Source: a virus. Taken from it: a stretch of DNA of 42,081 nt. The DNA is taken from the IMG/VR virus record IMGVR_UViG_3300044802_000011, positions 1 to 42,081 of that record. One strand, written 5' to 3'. The position numbers and the translations under genes were made by a program. Shown one piece after another: positions 41,311 through 42,081 of the stretch. A model generated the notes under the pieces. The model was not told where the DNA came from. It did not search any database and saw nothing but the letters and a program-made list of their open reading frames with translations. The stretch's first letter is position 1; every line of letters begins with the position of its first letter.

Positions 41311-41550
41311 ATGAAAAAACTTGAATTTAAACCGATATACATCACCGTGATTATCGCGGTTATGTGGGGGCTGAGCACGCTCCTGTTGCTCCACGGAGCA
41401 TTATTCCATAACCAGACGCTGCGAAACCTCGATGTAAGTAACGGCCTTGAGGTTGTTGTGGCGCTTGTTTCGTTCGGCGTGCTGGTTCTATGGCTATGGT
41501 ATATGGTGCGCCTTGGAAAAAAGATGGACTGGACCAACGGAGGAGACTAA
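41311..41550 (+). CDS. Two-transmembrane membrane protein
   Basis: A 79-aa protein with two hydrophobic segments: about residues 10-30 (ITVIIAVMWGLSTLLLLHGAL) and about 47-65 (VVVALVSFGVLVLWLWYMV), a short polar loop (HNQTLRNLDVSN), and a basic/acidic end (RLGKKMDWTNGGD). Size and topology fit small holins or other late membrane proteins. Its stop overlaps the next start (TAATG). A holin role is a guess from topology and late position. Confidence 0.5.
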   Translation: MKKLEFKPIYITVIIAVMWGLSTLLLLHGALFHNQTLRNLDVSNGLEVVVALVSFGVLVLWLWYMVRLGKKMDWTNGGD

Positions 41551-41840
41551 TGGGCTACACTGAAAACATGGAAGACTGCGAACAACGAGCACAAACAAGA
41601 CGAGAAGCAGCAGAACGTACTGCAGAGCTTCGGCTACAAACCGCTGAAGCGGTAGCGAAGAACTTGCTCGACGTCGCGGCGGAGAAGGCGACATCGCTTG
41701 TCACGGAAGCGGCTATCAGGGCGAAAGACCTGTTGGATGTGGCGGAAGAGAAGGCAGTCGAGCTAGTCCGAGAGGAGAGCATAAAAGCACAAGAGCTTGT
41801 TAAAAGTGCTGCTGAAGCAGACAGTAAAGGCGGCGATTAA
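41550..41840 (+). CDS. Charged helical protein A
   Basis: A 96-aa protein from the ATG overlapping the previous stop, with ACGGAGGAG upstream. It is almost entirely helical, with repeated segments such as AKNLLDVAAEKATSLVTEAA and AKDLLDVAEEKAVELVREE, which look like an internal duplication. No transmembrane segment. The following frame encodes a protein of the same character. No function recognised; a coiled-coil accessory of the membrane protein is possible. Confidence 0.5.
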   Translation: MGYTENMEDCEQRAQTRREAAERTAELRLQTAEAVAKNLLDVAAEKATSLVTEAAIRAKDLLDVAEEKAVELVREESIKAQELVKSAAEADSKGGD

Positions 41841-41841
41841 C

Positions 41842-42081
41842 ATGGATGATGAACGAGCAGCGCACCGTATAGAAGCGGAACGAAAGGCGCTTGAGTTAAT
41901 CGAGCTTACCGCAGCAGAAGCGCGGAAGCTTATTGATGATAGCGCAGAACGCGCACTAGCCCTCCTTGCAGACGCAGTAGAAAAGGCGAAAGCAATGGTC
42001 GAAGCAGAGCGCAAACGTGGTGGAGACACCCACGACATGGAGGTTCATGTGCAGGAGGCGCAAGACGACCTGACGGCGGCA
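41842..42081 (+). CDS. Charged helical protein B (partial, runs off the window)
   Basis: An open frame from the ATG at 41842 to the end of the window (80 codons, no stop). The sequence (RIEAERKALELIELTAAEA, RALALLADAVEKAKAMVEA) is Ala/Glu/Lys-rich and helical, related in style to protein A, so the pair are likely duplicates. The true C-terminus is unknown. Confidence 0.45.
   Translation, partial: MDDERAAHRIEAERKALELIELTAAEARKLIDDSAERALALLADAVEKAKAMVEAERKRGGDTHDMEVHVQEAQDDLTAA

Noticed and set aside
40899-41537. 212-aa minus-strand open frame opposite the His-rich protein
   Set aside because: It is a mirror of the repeat array; the + strand frame has the regular 12-residue unit and selection at synonymous sites, while the reverse product is irregular.

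Overview
The window is the late structural region of a tailed double-stranded DNA virus (Caudoviricetes) with siphovirus-type tail genes. This rests on the conserved order: small terminase, large terminase, DUF935-type portal, XkdF-type prohead protease, scaffold, decoration protein, HK97-fold capsid protein, head-tail connectors, tail tube, tail assembly chaperones with a -1 frameshift, tape measure, distal tail protein, Gp37-like hub, then a long receptor-binding and fibre cluster. All recognised genes lie on the + strand. They are tightly packed, many with ATGA, TAATG or GTGA overlaps, and most starts have purine-rich Shine-Dalgarno sites. No integrase, replication, repressor, tRNA or recognisable endolysin gene is present, so this is only part of a genome. 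The host cannot be named from the sequence. The XkdF, DUF6582 and Gp37-like families are common in viruses of Gram-positive bacteria, but an archaeal host is not excluded.

Layout. 1-1546: leader with a palindrome, terS, and a string of tiny genes (two encode single-TM peptides, one a very basic protein). 1557-9681: packaging and head module, including a prohead protease that carries an uracil-DNA-glycosylase-like domain. 9696-17016: an accessory block of decoration or fibre-like proteins, a YkgJ-type cysteine-cluster protein and a 1541-aa fibre with about 39 repeats; it separates the head-closure gene from the other connector genes. 17059-20194: neck, tail terminator, tail tube, two small paralogous beta proteins, and the G/GT chaperone pair. 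20194-27532: tape measure, a distal tail protein with a thioredoxin-like domain and a DnaJ-like zinc finger, and a Gp37-like protein. 27539-37575: tail-tip proteins built from TIM-barrel-like domains, Ig-like domains, PLL-like beta-propellers, a glutaredoxin-like domain and a beta-helix spike, with a hidden ribbon-helix-helix-like gene between two of them. 37584-40918: a second copy of the repeat-fibre plus BppU-like gene pair. 40919-42081: a histidine-rich repeat protein, a two-TM protein and two helical charged proteins, possibly the start of a lysis or late accessory module; the last gene runs off the window.

The most unusual aspect is the set of enzyme-like or metal-binding domains built into virion proteins: two thioredoxin-fold domains (CPPC in the distal tail protein, CPFC in a tail-tip protein), a zinc-finger insertion in the same distal tail protein, a glycosylase-like domain in the maturation protease, and a His-rich 12-residue repeat protein. 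Together with the duplicated fibre module, these suggest a tail suited to a chemically demanding host surface. Functions of these additions are inferred, not shown.
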